Shown one piece after another: positions 5,492 through 7,714 of a stretch of 7,714 bases of DNA. The DNA is from Candidatus Competibacteraceae bacterium (GTDB lineage Bacteria; Pseudomonadota; Gammaproteobacteria; Competibacterales; Competibacteraceae): the NCBI GenBank assembly GCA_003527885.1, contig DPWB01000313.1, forward strand, positions 1 to 7,714. The letters run 5' to 3'. Below the pieces are notes generated by a model. The model did not search any database. It saw nothing but the letters and a program-made list of their open reading frames with translations, and was not told the origin of the DNA. Numbering within the stretch: position 1 is the first letter of the stretch; each line of letters begins with the position of its first letter. The translations under genes were made by a program, and so were the position numbers.

Positions 5492-6562
5492 TTATGCGGC
5501 CAGAGATTTCCCTTTCGAACCCAGATCCTGAAAGGCTTCGTTCAGCCGGGCTATCATGTTCTCTTCCGCCGCGCGCAGGTATTTGCGCGGGTCGTAGTAT
5601 TTCTTGTAGGGCTTGTCGGTTTCGGGATCGACCTGATACAGGAAGGCTTTGGGGTTCTGGGTGACGAACTTGCCGATCGCTTCCGAGTAGGCGAATTGCA
5701 GGTCGGTGTCGATGTTCATCTTGAACACGCCATAGCCGACCGCTTCGGTGATCTTGTCCTTCTCCGAGCCCGAGCCGCCGTGAAATACCAGATTCAGCGG
5801 TTTCGCCGCGGTTTTATGCCGTTGCTCGATCAGTGCCTGGGAGTTCTTGAGGATTTCTGGCCGGAGTTGGACGTTGCCCGGCTTGTAGACGCCGTGGACG
5901 TTGCCGAAGGAGGCCGCGACCGAGAAATGGCCGATGGGCGATAGCCGCTCGTAGGCTTGCAGCACGTCTTCCGGCTGGGTGTACAGGTGGGAGTTGTCGG
6001 CGCTTTCATCCATTTCCTTACCGATGCCGTCTTCCTCGCCGCCGGTGACGCCCAGTTCGATTTCCAGGCTCATGTTCAAAGGCGCCATGCGCTTGAGGAT
6101 GCGGGCGCACTCGTTCAGGTTGAACTCCATCGACTCTTCCGACAAGTCCAGCATGTGGGAGCTGAACAGCGGCTTGCCGTGCTGTTTGAAAAAGGCCTCA
6201 CCGTGATCCAGCAGCGCTTCGACCCAAGGAATCAGCCCTTTGTTGGCATGGTCGGTATGCAAGACCACGCACACGCCGTACTGCTCGGCCAACAAATGCA
6301 CGTGCTGGGCGGCCGAGACGCCACCCAATACCTTGGCCTTGAAACCGTCTTTCATGCCTTGTCCGGCATAGAACTGAGCGCCGCCGTTGGAAAGCTGCAC
6401 GATGACGTCGGCCTGGTTCTTGGCGGCGGCTTCCAGCACCGCATTGACGGTGCTGCTGCTGCTGACGTTGACCGCGGGCAAGGCGTAGCCGCCCGCTTTG
6501 GCGGCGGCGACCAAGGTCAAATAGTCTTTGCCAGTAACGACACCGGGTTTGAGTTGCGCCAT
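5492..6562 (-). CDS. fbaA: Class II (zinc) fructose-bisphosphate aldolase
   Basis: A complete 356-residue class IIA aldolase closely matching E. coli FbaA in length and motifs. It cleaves fructose-1,6-bisphosphate to glyceraldehyde-3-phosphate and dihydroxyacetone phosphate, and runs in reverse in gluconeogenesis. VLHTDHANKGL (from 100) holds the catalytic D104 and zinc ligand H105. LEIELGVTGGEEDG (166-179) is the family signature. SFGNVHGVYKPGN gives H223 and FHGGSGS gives H261, the other zinc ligands, and KMNIDTDLQ (281-289) is the phosphate-site strand. The ATG at 6562 matches the family start (MAQLKPGVVTG) and has GAGAGGA seven bases upstream. An in-frame ATG at 6616 would add 18 residues, but it sits at the predicted transcription start. 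It converges on mtnA and diverges from the class I aldolase gene. Identification is secure. Confidence 0.97.
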   Translation of the reverse strand: MAQLKPGVVTGKDYLTLVAAAKAGGYALPAVNVSSSSTVNAVLEAAAKNQADVIVQLSNGGAQFYAGQGMKDGFKAKVLGGVSAAQHVHLLAEQYGVCVVLHTDHANKGLIPWVEALLDHGEAFFKQHGKPLFSSHMLDLSEESMEFNLNECARILKRMAPLNMSLEIELGVTGGEEDGIGKEMDESADNSHLYTQPEDVLQAYERLSPIGHFSVAASFGNVHGVYKPGNVQLRPEILKNSQALIEQRHKTAAKPLNLVFHGGSGSEKDKITEAVGYGVFKMNIDTDLQFAYSEAIGKFVTQNPKAFLYQVDPETDKPYKKYYDPRKYLRAAEENMIARLNEAFQDLGSKGKSLAA

Positions 6563-6618
6563 GAACGGATCCTCTCTTTGCGAATAGTTATGATGGAACG
6601 ACAACGGATGCTGCAACC

Positions 6619-6646
6619 AGTATAGCTTCTACGCGGTCGCCATCAA
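6619..6646 (-). promoter_or_regulatory. Candidate promoter of class II aldolase gene
   Basis: On the minus strand, TTGATG (6646-6641; 4 of 6) and TATACT (6624-6619; 5 of 6) are 16 bases apart. The predicted start is near 6612, giving a 50-base leader with the GAGAGGA ribosome site. It also places the alternative ATG at 6616 outside the transcript, supporting the shorter protein. Confidence 0.45.
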
Positions 6647-6813
6647 AGCCGGACCCATTATTCGCGCCCGCGGTCCAAGCGTATACCGAGACGGGCCGCC
6701 GCCAGCGGATCGGTTCCGGCGATTGATCCGAGGCGGAAGCTGCCTCAAAATAATCTGCTAATAAAGTGCTTTTTCAAGGTGCTGGGCAATCTGATCCCGA
6801 GGAGGATTCCACG

Positions 6814-7714
6814 ATGAGTAAAGTTGCTGAACTGCTGGGTTCTCACGCCGAAAGCCTGTTGGGCCATACCTGCAAGACCATTCCCAAAGAATCCTTGCAC
6901 TTGCCGGGACCCGATTTCGTGGATCGCATTTTCGCGGCATCCGACCGCAACAACCGCGTGCTGGGCAACTTGCAGCGCATGTTCGGCTGCGGGCGCTTGG
7001 CCGGGACCGGGTTTCTGTCGATCCTGCCGGTCGATCAAGGTATCGAGCATTCGGGCGGCGCGAGCTTCGCCAAGAATCCGGTGTATTTCGATCCCGAAAA
7101 CATCGTGAAACTCGCCGTCGAAGGCGGCTGCAACGCGGTGGCGTCGACCTTCGGCGTGCTCGGGATGGTGGCGCGTAAATACGCCCATAAGATTCCGTTC
7201 CTGGTCAAGATCAACCACAACGAGCTGCTGACGTTTCCCAATAAGGCCGACCAGATCATGTGGGGCACGATCAAGGAAGCGCACGACATGGGCTGCGCCG
7301 CTGTCGGAGCGACCATTTATTTCGGATCGCCGGAAAGCGGGCGCCAGATTGTGGAGGTCAGCCAAGCCTTCGCCGTGGCGCACGAACTCGGCATGGCGAC
7401 GGTGCTGTGGTGCTATCTGCGCAACAACGCCTTCAAGACCAAGGAAAAAGATTACCATGTCTCGGCCGATCTGACCGGTCAGGCCAACCATCTCGGCGTC
7501 ACCATCGAGGCTGACATCATCAAGCAGAAGCTGCCCGAAAATAACGGTGGCTTCGAAGCGCTCAACATGGGCGGTTCCAGCTATGGCAAGTTCGACAGGA
7601 GGATCTATACCGAGCTGGCCAGCGACCACCCCATCGATCTGTGCCGCTATCAGATCGCTAACTGCTACATGGGCCGCGCCGGCCTGATCAACTCCGGCGG
7701 CGAATCCAAGGGTG
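6814..7714 (+). CDS. fbaB: Class I fructose-bisphosphate aldolase, FbaB/DhnA type (3' truncated by window end)
   Basis: 300 codons of an expected ~350 are present, with an intact frame that runs off the window end. The sequence follows E. coli FbaB along its length: [38 protein letters not shown] (61-80), [78 protein letters not shown] and [15 protein letters not shown]. This is the metal-independent aldolase that works through a Schiff base; K237 in DIIKQK is the best candidate for the active lysine, judged by family alignment from memory. In E. coli this type is linked to gluconeogenic growth. The ATG at 6814 has a strong GAGGAGG eight bases upstream. The gene is head-to-head with the unrelated class II aldolase gene, 251 bp apart. 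The truncation is the window limit, not a mutation. Confidence 0.96.
   Translation, partial: MSKVAELLGSHAESLLGHTCKTIPKESLHLPGPDFVDRIFAASDRNNRVLGNLQRMFGCGRLAGTGFLSILPVDQGIEHSGGASFAKNPVYFDPENIVKLAVEGGCNAVASTFGVLGMVARKYAHKIPFLVKINHNELLTFPNKADQIMWGTIKEAHDMGCAAVGATIYFGSPESGRQIVEVSQAFAVAHELGMATVLWCYLRNNAFKTKEKDYHVSADLTGQANHLGVTIEADIIKQKLPENNGGFEALNMGGSSYGKFDRRIYTELASDHPIDLCRYQIANCYMGRAGLINSGGESKG

Noticed and set aside
6723..6751. TTGATC-17-CAAAAT as promoter of the class I aldolase gene
   Set aside because: Both boxes match only 4 of 6 consensus bases; too weak to list, although a promoter must lie somewhere before 6814.
6745..7629. 294-codon minus-strand frame opposite the class I aldolase gene
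   Set aside because: The plus strand encodes an unmistakable FbaB along the whole stretch; the antisense frame reflects third-position GC bias.

Overview
The window is one end of an assembled contig from a GC-rich, ubiquinone-making proteobacterium, most likely a gammaproteobacterium. The reasons are the mtaD-ubiG-mupP gene order (as I know it from Pseudomonas), a UbiG protein, OmpA-type outer-membrane biogenesis and E. coli-like FbaA and FbaB aldolases. Genus cannot be read from the sequence. The first 99 bases are not genomic: they are an Illumina/Nextera P5-i5-Tn5 mosaic-end adapter preceded by low-complexity junk, so the biology starts at about base 100.

Layout. (1) 100-379, plus strand: the C-terminal end of a PP2C-type serine/threonine phosphatase with a C-terminal membrane segment. 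(2) 3253 down to 429, minus strand: an apparent operon mtaD-ubiG-mupP, with a TATAAT promoter before mtaD, a 69-bp gap before ubiG and an ATGA stop/start overlap between ubiG and mupP. (3) 3985 down to 3374, minus strand: a secreted Rmp-like OmpA-domain protein with its own intrinsic terminator at 3322-3345, which separates it from the mtaD operon. (4) 3986-4337: a 352-bp AT-rich divergent regulatory region with an 18-bp near-perfect palindrome. (5) 4338-5393, plus strand: mtnA. (6) 5394-5491: a convergent junction with two GC-rich hairpins. (7) 6562 down to 5492, minus strand: class II fructose-bisphosphate aldolase. (8) 6814 to the window end, plus strand: class I fructose-bisphosphate aldolase (FbaB/DhnA type), truncated by the window end.

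How the genes fit together. MtaD and MtnA belong to methylthioadenosine salvage by the deamination-first route (MTA to methylthioinosine by MtaD, then phosphorolysis by an enzyme not present here, then isomerisation by MtnA). UbiG makes S-adenosylhomocysteine, which MtaD-type enzymes can also deaminate. MupP is a peptidoglycan-recycling phosphatase and the OmpA-domain protein probably binds peptidoglycan, so the cluster mixes methyl-cycle housekeeping with cell-wall functions. The two non-homologous aldolases catalyse the same reaction and are transcribed away from each other from a 251-bp shared control region.

I did not find a mobile element, CRISPR array, tRNA/rRNA or an obviously new defence or biosynthetic system. 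The items most worth a second look are the adapter contamination, the MupP (rather than Gph) identity, the head-to-head aldolase pair and the palindrome upstream of the ompA-like gene.
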